Below are positions 27,293 to 38,717 of a stretch of 64,000 nucleotides of DNA, piece by piece (positions within the stretch are counted from its first letter, which is position 1; every line of letters starts with the position of its first letter). The DNA comes from Bradyrhizobium aeschynomenes. GTDB lineage: Bacteria > Pseudomonadota > Alphaproteobacteria > Rhizobiales > Xanthobacteraceae. The DNA is taken from positions 99,823 through 163,822 of the forward strand of contig NZ_JABFDM010000014.1 of assembly GCF_013178945.1 (NCBI RefSeq). The letters run 5' to 3'. The position numbers and the translations under genes are program-made. The notes beneath the pieces were generated by a model. That model worked only from the letters and a program-made list of their open reading frames with translations. It searched no databases and had not been told where the DNA came from.

Positions 27293-28117
27293 ATGGAGAT
27301 CAAGGTCGGGTTCGAGATCGCCTACACAGCGCCTGCGGCGACGCCCATGGTGATCATGCTGTCGATCCATCCGTCGCGTCTTCCCGACATCGTCGGCACC
27401 GAGACGATCACGACCGAGCCCAGCGTGCCGATCAAGTTCTACAATGACAGCTTCGGCAATCTGTGCGGCCGCCTGGTGGCGCCGGCCGGCGGCGTCACCT
27501 TCCACGGCAGCGCCATCGTGCGCGATTCCGGATTGCCCGATATCGTCGATCCCTCGGCGCAGCAGATGCCGATCGATCAGCTCCCGGATGAACTGCTGCT
27601 CTACCTGATGCCGAGCCGCTATTGCGAGACCGACAAGCTCACCGACATTGCCTGGTCGCTGTTCGGCAATGCGCCGGCGGGCTGGGCGCGGGTCCAGGCG
27701 ATCTGCGACTTCGTCCACAAGCATGTCAGCTTCGGCTACGAGCACGCCCATCACATGAAATCGGCGCATGACGTCTATCAGCAGCGCACCGGCGTCTGCC
27801 GCGACTTCGCGCATCTGGCGCTGACCTTGTGCCGCTGCATGGGCATTCCGGCGCGCTACTGCACCGGCTACATGGGCGACATCGGCATTCCGCCGGAGCC
27901 TTATCCGATGGACTTCTCCGGCTGGTTTCAGGTCTATCTCTCCGGCCAGTGGTACACTTTCGATGCCCGCCACAACGTGCCGCGCATGGGCCGAATCCTG
28001 ATGGCGACCGGCCGCGACGCCGCCGACGTCGCGCTGTCGACCTCGTTCGGCCGGATGACCTTGACCAAATTCCATGTCGTCAGCGACGAGATCCTGCCCG
28101 CCCGCGGCGCGGCGTGA
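27293..28117 (+). CDS. transglutaminase-like cysteine peptidase family protein
   Basis: A 274-residue protein with an N-terminal beta domain (EIKVGFEIAYTAPAATPMVI) and a transglutaminase core. The triad is visible: Cys in RTGVCRDFAHLALTLCR (about residue 169), His in GQWYTFDARHNVPRMGRI and Asp in the same FDARHN segment. In bacteria such proteins act as proteases or amidases rather than crosslinkers; the target is unknown. It is followed by the AIG2-like gene 36 nt downstream. Confidence 0.85.
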   Translation: MEIKVGFEIAYTAPAATPMVIMLSIHPSRLPDIVGTETITTEPSVPIKFYNDSFGNLCGRLVAPAGGVTFHGSAIVRDSGLPDIVDPSAQQMPIDQLPDELLLYLMPSRYCETDKLTDIAWSLFGNAPAGWARVQAICDFVHKHVSFGYEHAHHMKSAHDVYQQRTGVCRDFAHLALTLCRCMGIPARYCTGYMGDIGIPPEPYPMDFSGWFQVYLSGQWYTFDARHNVPRMGRILMATGRDAADVALSTSFGRMTLTKFHVVSDEILPARGAA

Positions 28118-28153
28118 GCTGGCCTTGCCGCGCCGGGGCGGCTATGCAGGGCC

Positions 28154-28564
28154 ATGAGCTCCGACACGACCTCCGATCTCCTGTTCGTCTACGGCACCTT
28201 GATGCGTGGCTTCGACCATCCGATGGCGCGGCTGCTGTCGGCCAATGCTGATTTTGTCGCCGAGGCGCACTGCCGCGGCCGGCTCTACCTCATCCAGCAT
28301 TATCCCGGGCTCGTGCTCTCGGACGACGTGGCCGACGTGGTCCATGGCGAGCTGTTCCGGCTGCACCAGCCTGCGCCGATGCTGCGCGAGTTCGACATGT
28401 ACGAAGCCTGCGGCGAGGGGTTCGAACAGCCGACCGAATATCTGCGCCAGCACCTCGGTGTGACGCTGGCGGACGGTTCGGCCTGCGACGCCTGGACCTA
28501 CGTCTACAACTGGCCGGTGGACGAAGCCGCCCGCATCACTTCCGGGCGCTTCCTGGCGCCTTAG
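28154..28564 (+). CDS. gamma-glutamylcyclotransferase/AIG2-like protein
   Basis: A 136-residue GGCT-like protein with the family start LLFVYGTLMRGFDHPM and the acidic LREFDMYEACGEGFEQPTEY, holding the expected catalytic Glu. It may form 5-oxoproline from gamma-glutamyl compounds, but many family members have other or unknown roles. Probably cotranscribed with the transglutaminase gene. Confidence 0.85.
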   Translation: MSSDTTSDLLFVYGTLMRGFDHPMARLLSANADFVAEAHCRGRLYLIQHYPGLVLSDDVADVVHGELFRLHQPAPMLREFDMYEACGEGFEQPTEYLRQHLGVTLADGSACDAWTYVYNWPVDEAARITSGRFLAP

Positions 28565-28570
28565 TCTCCG

Positions 28571-28717
28571 CCGTCATTCCGGGACATCGCGCAGCGATGG
28601 GCCCGGAATCCATAACCACGAACCGCACGGAGGCACGCAGGCGGCGCGGCCGCGCGCCTCACGGCCGCTCGTGGCTATGGATTCCGGGCTCGCCCTGCGG
28701 GCGCCCCGGAATGACGG
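28571..28717. repeat. palindromic intergenic repeat, family A (copy 2)
   Basis: Outer arms CCGTCATTCCGGG / CGGAATGACGG and inner boxes CCCGGAATCCATA / TATGGATTCCGGG, the same layout as 39272-39415. A GC-rich hairpin occupies the centre. It lies between the AIG2-like gene and dnaG. Confidence 0.88.
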
Positions 28718-28826
28718 CGGAGAGAGCACAGGCTGTGAATAGCCCGGACAAGGCCAAGGAAGTTCACATTTCGTACCCGGCTGCCTATATGCGTAAGTCC
28801 ACCAGCACAGGACCGCTCCGCCGCCC

Positions 28827-30833
28827 ATGGCCCGCTTCACGCCGGAATTTCTCGATGAGCTGCGCGCCCGGCTTCCGGTCTCGGATGTCGTCGGCAAGCG
28901 CGTGAAGCTCAAGAAGGCTGGGCGCGAGTGGAAGGGGCTGTCGCCGTTCCAGCAGGAGAAGACGCCGTCCTTCTACGTCAACGACCAGAAGGGCTTTTAT
29001 CACGACTTCTCCTCCGGCAAGCACGGCAACATCTTCGACTTCGTGATGGAGACCGAGGGCTGCTCGTTCCCCGAGGCCGTGGAGCGGCTGGCGGGGATTG
29101 CCGGCCTGGCGCTGCCGGTCGCGACGCCGGATGCGGCGCGGCAGGAGCGGCAGCGCAAGACGCTGTATGACGTGATGGAGCTGGCGGCGAAGTTCTTCGC
29201 CGACATGCTGGCCTCGCGCCAGGGCGCGCGCGCCCGCGGCTATCTCGCCGATCGGGCCATCCTGCCGCAGACGCAGCTCCAGTTCCGGCTCGGCTATGCG
29301 CCGCCGGACCGCTTTGGCCTGAAGGAATATCTCGGCGCCCAGGGCGTGCCGGTGAACGACATGGTCGAAGCCGGCTTGCTCGTCGCCGGCGAGGACATTC
29401 CGGTGCCGTACGACCGCTTCCGTGATCGCGTGATGTTCCCGATCACCGATGTCCGCAACCGCGTCATCGCCTTCGGCGGCCGCGCGATGCAGAAGGACGT
29501 GCCGGCGAAATATCTCAACTCGCCGGAGACGCCGCTCTTCCACAAGGGCGACAACCTCTACAATCTGCCGAGCGCCCGTCAGGCCGCCCATAACGGCGCG
29601 CCGATGATCGTGGTCGAGGGCTATGTCGACGTCATCGCGCTGGTCGCGGCCGGCTTCGCCGGCGCCGTGGCGCCGCTCGGCACCGCGCTGACCGAGAGCC
29701 AGCTGGCGCTGATCTGGAAGATGGTCGACGAGCCGATCCTCTGCTTCGACGGCGACCGCGCCGGCCAGAAGGCAGCCTATCGGGCCGCGGACATCGCGCT
29801 GCCGCACCTCAAGCCGGGTAAGAGCCTGCGCTTCGCGCTGCTGCCGGAGGGCCAGGATCCCGACGACCTCGTCCGCTCAGGCGGCCGCGGCGCGGTCGAG
29901 GAGGTGCTCAAGGTCGCCAAGCCGCTCGCCGAGGTGATCTGGTCGCGCGAGATCGAGGGCGGCAGCTTCACCACGCCGGAGCGCCGCGCCGCGCTGGAGG
30001 CGCGTATCGGCCAGCTCACCGGCGGCATCGCCGACGAGGTGGTGCGCCGCTACTACAAGCAGGACCTCAGCGACCGGCTGTACCGCGCCTTCTCCCCCGA
30101 CGGTGGCCGGGGCTTCGGCCGCGGCTACGGTGCCGAATCAGGACGCCGGTTTGCCCCGCGCGGTCCCGGTTCCGGACAACAGGGGCGGTTATCCACAGGG
30201 GGCGGCCGCCGCGGCGGGCCGTCATCCACAGGCCTGGTGATGTCCCGCGGACCCTACCAGGTGGCGAGCCCGCAGCTCGCGATGAGCCCGATCATGCGCG
30301 GCCAGCGCTCGGCGATCTCGCGCCGCGAGGCGCTGATCCTGCAATGCCTGATCAACCATCCCTGGATCCTGCACGACCACCTCGAGGAGGTCGCAGCGCT
30401 CGAACTCGCCCATCCCGAGGCGCACAAGCTGCGCGCCGCGATCATCGCGGCCTTCGCCCACGACCATCACCATTCGCCGGATCCGGACGAGCAGGCCGAA
30501 AAGATGCGCACCGACCTGGAGAAGTCCGGCTTTTCCGAGCTTCTTCAACGGGTTGAGCGGGCGATCACGACCGCGGCGGTGTGGGCCGCCAAGCCTGGTG
30601 CCGCGCGCGATGACGTTCTTGCGACCTGGCACCAGCTCGTTGCCTTGCATCGGCAATGGCACTCCTTACTTAGGGAATTGAAGGATGCCGAGCTTGCCTT
30701 GGGCGAGGAGCCGAGCGAGCCGAACATGGGCTGGTTGAGGGACGTGAAGGCCAGGATGGCCGAGATGGACGGCACCGAGGCGCTGATCGAAGGCTTCGGG
30801 GAACTGTCCGGGCGTACCAATCGCAACGTGTAG
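28827..30833 (+). CDS. dnaG: DNA primase
   Basis: A 668-residue DnaG, which makes RNA primers at the replication fork with DnaB. The N-terminal domain has the EKTPSFYVNDQKGFYHDFSS region; the four positions that bind zinc in E. coli DnaG (C40, H43, C61, C64) read Ser39, Gln42, Asp60 and Ser63 here, so no zinc is bound in this way. The Toprim core is intact (VVEGYVDVIALVAAGF, then CFDGDRAGQKAA). A Gly/Arg-rich linker near residues 430-470 precedes the helicase-binding C-terminal domain. It is followed by rpoD, the conserved macromolecular-synthesis order. Confidence 0.97.
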   Translation: MARFTPEFLDELRARLPVSDVVGKRVKLKKAGREWKGLSPFQQEKTPSFYVNDQKGFYHDFSSGKHGNIFDFVMETEGCSFPEAVERLAGIAGLALPVATPDAARQERQRKTLYDVMELAAKFFADMLASRQGARARGYLADRAILPQTQLQFRLGYAPPDRFGLKEYLGAQGVPVNDMVEAGLLVAGEDIPVPYDRFRDRVMFPITDVRNRVIAFGGRAMQKDVPAKYLNSPETPLFHKGDNLYNLPSARQAAHNGAPMIVVEGYVDVIALVAAGFAGAVAPLGTALTESQLALIWKMVDEPILCFDGDRAGQKAAYRAADIALPHLKPGKSLRFALLPEGQDPDDLVRSGGRGAVEEVLKVAKPLAEVIWSREIEGGSFTTPERRAALEARIGQLTGGIADEVVRRYYKQDLSDRLYRAFSPDGGRGFGRGYGAESGRRFAPRGPGSGQQGRLSTGGGRRGGPSSTGLVMSRGPYQVASPQLAMSPIMRGQRSAISRREALILQCLINHPWILHDHLEEVAALELAHPEAHKLRAAIIAAFAHDHHHSPDPDEQAEKMRTDLEKSGFSELLQRVERAITTAAVWAAKPGAARDDVLATWHQLVALHRQWHSLLRELKDAELALGEEPSEPNMGWLRDVKARMAEMDGTEALIEGFGELSGRTNRNV

Positions 30834-31242
30834 AATTCGGGCCCGGCGCCCTGTCGTCGACGAGCACATTTCGGCCCGGTCCGCCCGAGCGGTCTCGGGT
30901 CCGCGCGAAAAGACTCGCCAAATCCATGGTTTGGCTGCAAAAACAGGGTTAATCGAAGTTTAAGAGGTCCGGGGCATTTTCTGCAGCAGATGGGTTGGTT
31001 TCGCTGTCGGACACCACGCCGGAATATGGGCGCCGGATTCGATTGCAAAACCGGTATCGCTTTTGCAAGAAACGCGCGCCGGTCCAAAACGGGACGACAC
31101 CAGCGACAGACTTCATGGGGTGGCGACGTTAAATGTGCGCCGCCCTTTCCGCGTCGAGAACAGTTTGAGTAGAGCAGGCGGGCGCCGCGATGCCAAGGGC
31201 TACGATGCCACGGGTAGAGCGGGCGCGTTTCGGGAGCAATGA
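30834..31242. other. dnaG-rpoD intergenic region, no gene seen
   Basis: 409 bp without a credible coding region. It must hold the rpoD promoter unless rpoD is read through from dnaG, but I cannot place a -35/-10 pair with confidence. Confidence 0.4.
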
Positions 31243-33351
<2,109 letters not shown>

Positions 33352-33548
33352 CCCAAGGTCTCCTGCGGGAGACCTATCACGCCCGATGCCCCTCCCGCTC
33401 AGGAGGGGCAAACCTTTGGCTCATTGCCAAGGGGCGTGGATGAAGAGGGGAACGCCAGACCCGCAGTGTTCGCCAAACGCCCATCGCTTTACTTTTTACG
33501 TCGAATCGTGCATCACGCTTTAGGCGTCGATCACAAGGATTCGCGACT

Positions 33549-34232
33549 GTGTTGGAACAGATCGAGGAAGTCGTTCAGAACGACATTGATCCTGATTTTT
33601 TGAAATCGGTTTGTATTCTGATGGGGTGGGCCTATCCGGACCTCTTCGCTGAACTTGTGGCGATTCATGGGGTGGACGACGCGTATGCCCAGGAGACCTT
33701 CGCAAGGCGGAGGTCGGAAGCCGCAGTTCTTGCCCTAGTTCGAGCAGCGAGGCTTCACGGAATTCCTTACGAATACAAGCGATTAAGCTGCAATGGGCAA
33801 AGCAAGCTGCTCTTGAGGATCGGCCGTGTGGTGCTGATGCAGGAGCCTATTTTGACACTCTCAGATGAGCCCCGGGTGTCTGATTACAAGCAGGAACTTG
33901 CCGACTCGCACGGTCTCATCCGCCAATTGGAATTGGACCTTGGCGACCGCCCGGTGAGAAACTCGGACTGGTCCGGCTGCGTGTTGGCCGTCATGTTGCA
34001 TGGGTCTGCCGGACCGAGGTTTACTTCAGAGCACAAATCGCTCGGAGCTCTAATGCTCGCAGTTCCGGACGCCCACTACAGTCAATGGGTGTTGCGGCTA
34101 GATCTTCATACAATGGCAACAGAAGGACGGGGCTTCGACAGTCACGACGGACAAGAATCGCTATCGCGTCAATCGGATAACGTTCGCGTCACTCTTAAGA
34201 GGCGGTATTCCGAGCGAGAGAGCGGAGCATGA
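33549..34232 (+). CDS. unknown protein paired with XRE/ImmA-IrrE protease
   Basis: A 227-residue protein that I do not recognise. The first 75 residues are helical and acidic (MLEQIEEVVQNDIDPDFLKS), and the rest is mixed, with GQSKLLLRIGRVVLMQEP and WSGCVLAVMLHGSAGPRF. There is no signal peptide or membrane segment. Base composition is clearly less GC-rich than in rpoD or the genes beyond 35.6 kb, a sign of transfer. Its stop overlaps the start of the next gene by the ATGA arrangement, so the two work as a pair, possibly toxin and antitoxin or defence partners. The start is GTG 33549. Confidence 0.75.
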   Translation: MLEQIEEVVQNDIDPDFLKSVCILMGWAYPDLFAELVAIHGVDDAYAQETFARRRSEAAVLALVRAARLHGIPYEYKRLSCNGQSKLLLRIGRVVLMQEPILTLSDEPRVSDYKQELADSHGLIRQLELDLGDRPVRNSDWSGCVLAVMLHGSAGPRFTSEHKSLGALMLAVPDAHYSQWVLRLDLHTMATEGRGFDSHDGQESLSRQSDNVRVTLKRRYSERESGA

Positions 34233-35461
34233 AGTTTGGTGTGCAAAATTTTCACGGCAGAAGGCTTACAGAGGCAAGGCTTGCTCGTGGTTTGTTTAAG
34301 AAAGCCTTGGCTGAAAAGATCGGAGTCTCGGCGGTTGCGATCGGGCGCTATGAGGATTGCTTAGATAATCCTCAGCACGACAAGCTGCGTCAAATTGCAG
34401 AACAGCTAGATTTTCCGGTCGAGTTCTTTCTTAGACCTGCATGGTCGGAAGAACTTGAGCTTGTATTTTGGAGGCATCGGTCATCCGAGACAAAGTATGC
34501 TCGCGAGATGACGGAGCAGCGCATGCGTTGGCTCTGCGAGCTATTCTTTTTCCTGGAGGAAGAGGTGGATTTTCCTGCCCTCAAGCTACCAAAAATTGAT
34601 CTCCCGAGTGACTTTCGTCTCATTAACTCTGAGATGATTGAAGATATCGCATTGCGGGTGCGTCATCATTGGGGCCTTAGAGAGCTTCCTATACCCGACG
34701 TGACCTTGGCGCTTGAAAACGCGGGAATACCGGTCGTCAATCTTCAGATTAATTCCGAGAAACAGGATGGTTTCTGCTTCCGCTCAAAGGCACTTGAGCG
34801 TCCGTTTGTTGGTATCAATGTTTACAATATTAGCTCCGCTCGTGCGCGTTTCGATGCGGCGCACGAGTTGGGGCACATCATCTTACATAGGCAAGTAACT
34901 CCGAGGGAGTCGCAGGATCCTTTGCTGCATAAGCTGTTAGAGCAGCAAGTGCATCGTTTTGCGGGTGCTTTCCTGTTTCCACGTAGTAGCTTTATGAGAG
35001 AAGTGGGCGCTCCAACACTCTATTATTTTTGCGACCTGAAAAGACGCTGGGGGATGTCTATCGCGGCGATGATCTATCGTGCGTTTGATCTCGGTGTGAT
35101 TGATGAGCAAGAGAAATCTGCCCTGTACCACAATATGGCTCGGCGTCATTGGCGTGGTGTACTAAGAGAGCCATTTGATAGCGTGGAGGATATGCCTTTG
35201 GAGCGTCCGCGTATGCTTAGGCGAGCGCTGGAGCTCGTTGTAGAGTCCGGAACATTTGGGCGTTCTGCTATTCGGTCGTCTCTTTCGCTTCCGCAAGGCG
35301 AGATCGAGCAACTTGCCGGGGTGGAAGTCGGTTTCTTAAGTGAAGCGGACGTCGTCTCTCTCGTTGCACCTAAACAGCGGAATGCGTTTCGAACACTCGA
35401 TCTCGAAACTGGCGAAGTAATCGAATTTCGAGGAGCGTCGAAAAGACCATCATCCGGCTAG
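34229..35461 (+). CDS. XRE-family HTH fused to ImmA/IrrE-type metalloprotease
   Basis: A 410-residue protein with an N-terminal Cro/cI helix-turn-helix (RLTEARLARGLFKKALAEKI, VSAVAIGRYEDCLDNP), a middle helical region, and an M78 metalloprotease domain with HELGH at residues 212-216 and a third ligand near Glu238 (LLEQQVHRFAGAFLF). In ImmA and IrrE/PprI such domains cleave a repressor to switch on stress or transfer genes; in several toxin-antitoxin and antiphage pairs a fused XRE-M78 protein is one partner. It overlaps the 227-residue gene by 4 nt. Composition is AT-rich for this genome. Confidence 0.85.
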   Translation: MKFGVQNFHGRRLTEARLARGLFKKALAEKIGVSAVAIGRYEDCLDNPQHDKLRQIAEQLDFPVEFFLRPAWSEELELVFWRHRSSETKYAREMTEQRMRWLCELFFFLEEEVDFPALKLPKIDLPSDFRLINSEMIEDIALRVRHHWGLRELPIPDVTLALENAGIPVVNLQINSEKQDGFCFRSKALERPFVGINVYNISSARARFDAAHELGHIILHRQVTPRESQDPLLHKLLEQQVHRFAGAFLFPRSSFMREVGAPTLYYFCDLKRRWGMSIAAMIYRAFDLGVIDEQEKSALYHNMARRHWRGVLREPFDSVEDMPLERPRMLRRALELVVESGTFGRSAIRSSLSLPQGEIEQLAGVEVGFLSEADVVSLVAPKQRNAFRTLDLETGEVIEFRGASKRPSSG

Positions 35462-35638
35462 GATATCGGTGACACTACCAATCTCTCGCGGCGAAAGACG
35501 GTGACGAAGTGCTAGGCTTAGCGGACAGTAATTTTGTCCGCAAATGTCCGTGTCCTTGCCGCAAGAGGCCGAATTTTGCGCAAACAACGTTCTGCGATCG
35601 ACTGCTAGGAGTGGGCGTCTCACCGGACGCCGACTCCC

Positions 35639-36527
35639 ATGCATGACCACGAGCCTTCATCGTCCTTAGCGCACGACAGCGCTGCCGCCATCTGGCCGCC
35701 TCTGCGCCCCTTCATCGCCGCCGAAACCCGCCTCGCGGCTCGCGCAGCCACAACGCCCAGCACCGCCTTCCTTTATGAATTCCTCCGCTTCGGCGTGAAG
35801 CAGGGTTGGGCCTGCCTGTTCGGCGGCATCGCGGTGGCGCTGATGCTGGCGACGTGGCGGTTCTATCCGGCCCACGCACCGGTGCGCGCTACGACTTCCT
35901 GCTGCTCTGCATGCTCGGCATCCAGGTCGCGCTGCTCGCTGCGCGCCTGGAGACCTGGGAGGAGGCGAAGATCATCCTGATCTATCACCTCGTCGGCACG
36001 GCCATGGAGCTGTTCAAGACCGCGACCGGCTCCTGGATCTATCCCGAGCCGAGCCTGATCCGGATCAGTGGCGTGCCGCTGTTCTCCGGCTTCATGTATT
36101 CCTGCATCGGCAGCTATCTCTGCCGGGTCTGGCGCCTGTTCGATTTCCGCTTCACCGGCCATCCGTCGCGGCGCTGGCTGATCGCGCTGAGCGCTGCGAT
36201 CTATCTCAACTTCTTCACCGACCATTACGGGCTCGATCTCAGGCTCGTGCTGTTCGGCTGGGCCGCGCTGCTATTCGCGCCCGCGACTGTGCACTTCAAG
36301 GTCTGGCGCGCGCACCGCGCGATGCCGCTGCTGCTCGGGCTCACCCTGGTGTCGCTGTTCATCTGGCTGTCGGAGAACATCGGCACATTGTCGCGCACCT
36401 GGATCTATCCGGCGCAGGCGCAGGGCTGGGCGATGGTGTCGCCCGCCAAGCTGGCTCGTGGTTTCTGCTGCTGATCATCAGCTACACGCTGGTGAGCCTG
36501 ATCAACCGGCCGCGGGAGTTGGAATGA
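35639..36527 (+). pseudogene. DUF817-family membrane protein, two frameshifts
   Basis: The frame from ATG 35639 (HDHEPSSSLAHDSAAAIWPP, FLYEFLRFGVKQGWACLFG) breaks near 35880; the next frame carries DFLLLCMLGIQVALLAARLE to PAQAQGWAMVSPAKL and breaks near 36452; the third frame gives SWFLLLIISYTLVSLINRPR and stops at 36527. Both shifts are what a single deleted base would cause (a lost G in each case, by comparison of frames). Joined, the protein is a multi-pass DUF817 membrane protein of about 295 residues with a complete end. It is either a young pseudogene or contains sequencing errors. Confidence 0.8.
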
Positions 36528-36705
36528 GCAGAGCAGTCTCGGCTGCGGACAAGACGGCCAGGAGGCTGCCTGATGCCTTGTCGTCAGTGCGTTGAGCACA
36601 CCGACATTTCACCGTCTGCCGCGGACAGGACATAAGCTCTTCTCGAGCCGTCGGGCACGGATGCCTGCTGTGTCCGACCTCGTGGTCGGTCACAGCCAAC
36701 ATTCG

Positions 36706-37287
36706 TCAGAATTTCCAGGGCGAAAAGAATTTGCCTGTAGGTGCGAGCGAACTCGCGGCAGGCTTGAATTCGTTGTTGCCCTGCAGCAGGTCCCTGCTGA
36801 CGGCTTGGCACGGTTTGATCAGTTCGACGATCTTTTCAGACGGTTGGTTCTGCTTCTGAGCATCGGCAACGGCCTGAGCGAGGTTCGAGCAATATTGCAG
36901 CGTGCGCTGCTTCTGTGCGGCCTCGGAGGAGATGTCCTCGGCGAATGCCGTTGTCGTAAGCGAGAGTCCCGCGTGTAGCGAAGCACCAGCACCGATGCCG
37001 TTCGCGCCAGCGGCGACGCAGAAGATGACGAGCGAATTGAGGACGTAGAACACGGTTTTCTGGAGCAGATTGCGAGTCGTCGCCAGAACGAGCAGGCCAA
37101 ATACGAAGCTGAGGCCGAGGCCGACCCATGCGCGCGGCATGGCGAAATTCACAGTCAGGGCGTTCGTGATCATCATCGTCAGCGAGCCGGCGACGCCTGG
37201 AGTCAACATTGCTTCCGGCGTAAGGAAATCCGAAAGGGGATTGTCGGGCTTACTGGCGTGGGAATCTGATGTCGTCGTCACGGTCAT
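36706..37287 (-). CDS. hypothetical membrane protein
   Basis: A 193-residue protein with two or three hydrophobic segments (about residues 34-52, 57-72 and 78-98) and a helical C-terminal part (EDISSEAAQKQRTLQYCSNL, AVADAQKQNQPSEKIVELIK) that should lie outside the membrane. No family recognised. The GGAGGGACAG site directly before the ATG at 37287 supports the start. An open frame on the opposite strand (36592-36978) is judged a shadow. Confidence 0.65.
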   Translation of the reverse strand: MTVTTTSDSHASKPDNPLSDFLTPEAMLTPGVAGSLTMMITNALTVNFAMPRAWVGLGLSFVFGLLVLATTRNLLQKTVFYVLNSLVIFCVAAGANGIGAGASLHAGLSLTTTAFAEDISSEAAQKQRTLQYCSNLAQAVADAQKQNQPSEKIVELIKPCQAVSRDLLQGNNEFKPAASSLAPTGKFFSPWKF

Positions 37288-37612
37288 CTGTCCCTCCAAA
37301 AAGACTTGAAAAATCTAAATGGCCCCCGCTCGACGTTAGGCGATATCTGAAAAGTTTGCTACCAAAAGGTGTCGAGGCGCGTTGTCGTCGACAAGACGGA
37401 TTTGCGCGTCGGTGCGGCCCCGCGACATATTTCGGTTGCAGCAGCGTACGGCTGCGCGACGTCTCGCGGGGCGATGTTACCGTTGCAGGCACCGCGATGG
37501 CGGCGTTGTCGAAACGACGACGAGTTCGCCCAAGGCGACGCGAACCTCCCGCGAGATGCGCGTGCGCCGGACGGACATCAGGGCTTCGACGCCTTGCGGC
37601 AGCGCGGCTGAA
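37288..37612. other. intergenic, no gene seen
   Basis: 325 bp with a few open frames on both strands, none with a start site or recognisable protein. It could hold a relic, as its frames read like degraded repeat translations. Confidence 0.35.
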
Positions 37613-37849
37613 CTACTTCTTCTTCGCCCCGACCCGCTCCAGCGACTTGATCGCCAGCGGCGGGCGGCCGGACTTTTCCGCGATGTCGCGGTCCTGCTCC
37701 ATGATGAAGCCGCGCGCGGGTTCGTCGCCGTCGAGGCCGCCGAGCAGCTCGGCCGGGACGCGGCGGTTGGAGCGCTGCGAGCCGTCCTCATAGGTCACGT
37801 TGAAGAAGGCGAATTCGCCTTTGGGATTGGAGCCGGGTTTTTTCGCCAT
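37613..37849 (-). CDS. small conserved hypothetical protein
   Basis: A 78-residue basic protein (KGEFAFFNVTYEDGSQRSNR, RVPAELLGGLDGDEPARGFI, ending SLERVGAKKK). No family name is recognised, but the composition and clean start suggest a real gene found in related rhizobia. No membrane segment. Monocistronic. Confidence 0.65.
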   Translation of the reverse strand: MAKKPGSNPKGEFAFFNVTYEDGSQRSNRRVPAELLGGLDGDEPARGFIMEQDRDIAEKSGRPPLAIKSLERVGAKKK

Positions 37850-38060
37850 AGGGGCGCTTTACGGCGGCGGAGGCCGTCCGGTCAATGCCGGAAAATGCTT
37901 ATCCGCTGACGGAATTTGACTTTTTCGTCATATGGTTTTCGTGGAATCGGCAGGCTGGCCGAGGCGAGCACGGGCCGGCCGGCGGGCTCCCGAAACTCCT
38001 CGATTTTGCCGGATGAAAGTGCGTTCATCGTGGACGTCTCACCCGCCGCGAACGCAGCCC

Positions 38061-38441
38061 ATGTCGATGCCCCAACTCACCATCTGGTACAACACGCGCT
38101 GCCCGGTCTGCGATGCCGGCATCGACTGGCAGCGCAACAAGCTGCTGGCGCTGGTCAAGTCGGGGCGGGTCGCGTTCAAGGACATCAACGAGCAGCCCGA
38201 CGCGCTGGCCGCGTTCGGCGCCGATGTCGACGCCGTCCGCCGCCGCCTGCACGCGACCGACGAGGACGGCGAACTGATCACCGGCGCCGACGTGGCGCTG
38301 CTGCTGTGGGCGCTGACGCCGGGCGAGGGCTGGCTGGCGACCCTGTTCGGCAACCGCCTGGTGCGGCCGCTGACGCGGTTCGGCTATGACCGGTTTGCCG
38401 ATGTGCTGTTCGCCTGGAACAGGCGGAGGGGGCATTGGTGA
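38061..38441 (+). CDS. DCC-family thiol-disulfide oxidoreductase-like protein (DUF393)
   Basis: A 126-residue protein with a thioredoxin-like CxxC near the start (WYNTRCPVCDAGIDWQRN), then GRVAFKDINEQPD, typical of the DCC family, named for its Asp-Cys-x-x-Cys-like motif. It is predicted to be a redox protein; no partner is known. The ATG at 38061 (with a second at 38067) is chosen, since the open frame further upstream is not conserved-looking. Confidence 0.8.
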   Translation: MSMPQLTIWYNTRCPVCDAGIDWQRNKLLALVKSGRVAFKDINEQPDALAAFGADVDAVRRRLHATDEDGELITGADVALLLWALTPGEGWLATLFGNRLVRPLTRFGYDRFADVLFAWNRRRGHW

Positions 38442-38487
38442 GCGACGTGCTCGCGCGAGCCACCGCATTCGCCGCGAGCTTGGTCGA

Positions 38488-38685
38488 CTCCCCTCCCCCT
38501 TGCGGGGAGGGGTCGGGGGTGGGGGTCCACGAGTCCCGCTGCCGCTGAGGCGCACTGATCTCGCAGAGCATCTCCAAGGGATACGGCAATCGAATTGAAT
38601 GCTCGCACGTCTTGTCGAGAGCACCTCGCTGAGTTCAGCGCCCGGAGACCCCCACCCCCGACCCCTCCCCGCAAGGGGGAGGGGA
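38488..38685. repeat. palindromic intergenic repeat, family C (pair)
   Basis: Two inverted copies of CCCCTCCCCCTTGCGGGGAG plus the adjoining GGTCGGGGGTGGGGGTC: forward at 38488-38528 and reverse at 38647-38685, about 118 bp apart. Each copy alone has a small hairpin (CTCCCC...GGGGAG), and the pair can form a large one. It lies between the convergent DCC and membrane-protein genes. Confidence 0.85.
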
Positions 38686-38717
38686 GCCCACCGCGGGTGG
38701 GGCAGCGACTCGCCCCT

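Noticed and set aside
33356..33373. rpoD terminator
   Set aside because: GGTCTCCTGCGGGAGACC pairs well, but there is no U-run after it, so I do not call a terminator.
36592..36978. plus-strand frame of 128 codons opposite the 36706-37287 gene
   Set aside because: The minus-strand frame has membrane segments and a strong ribosome-binding site; this one has neither.
38488..38685. possible CRISPR array
   Set aside because: Only two inverted copies, no direct repeats with spacers and no cas genes. No CRISPR array was seen anywhere in the window.
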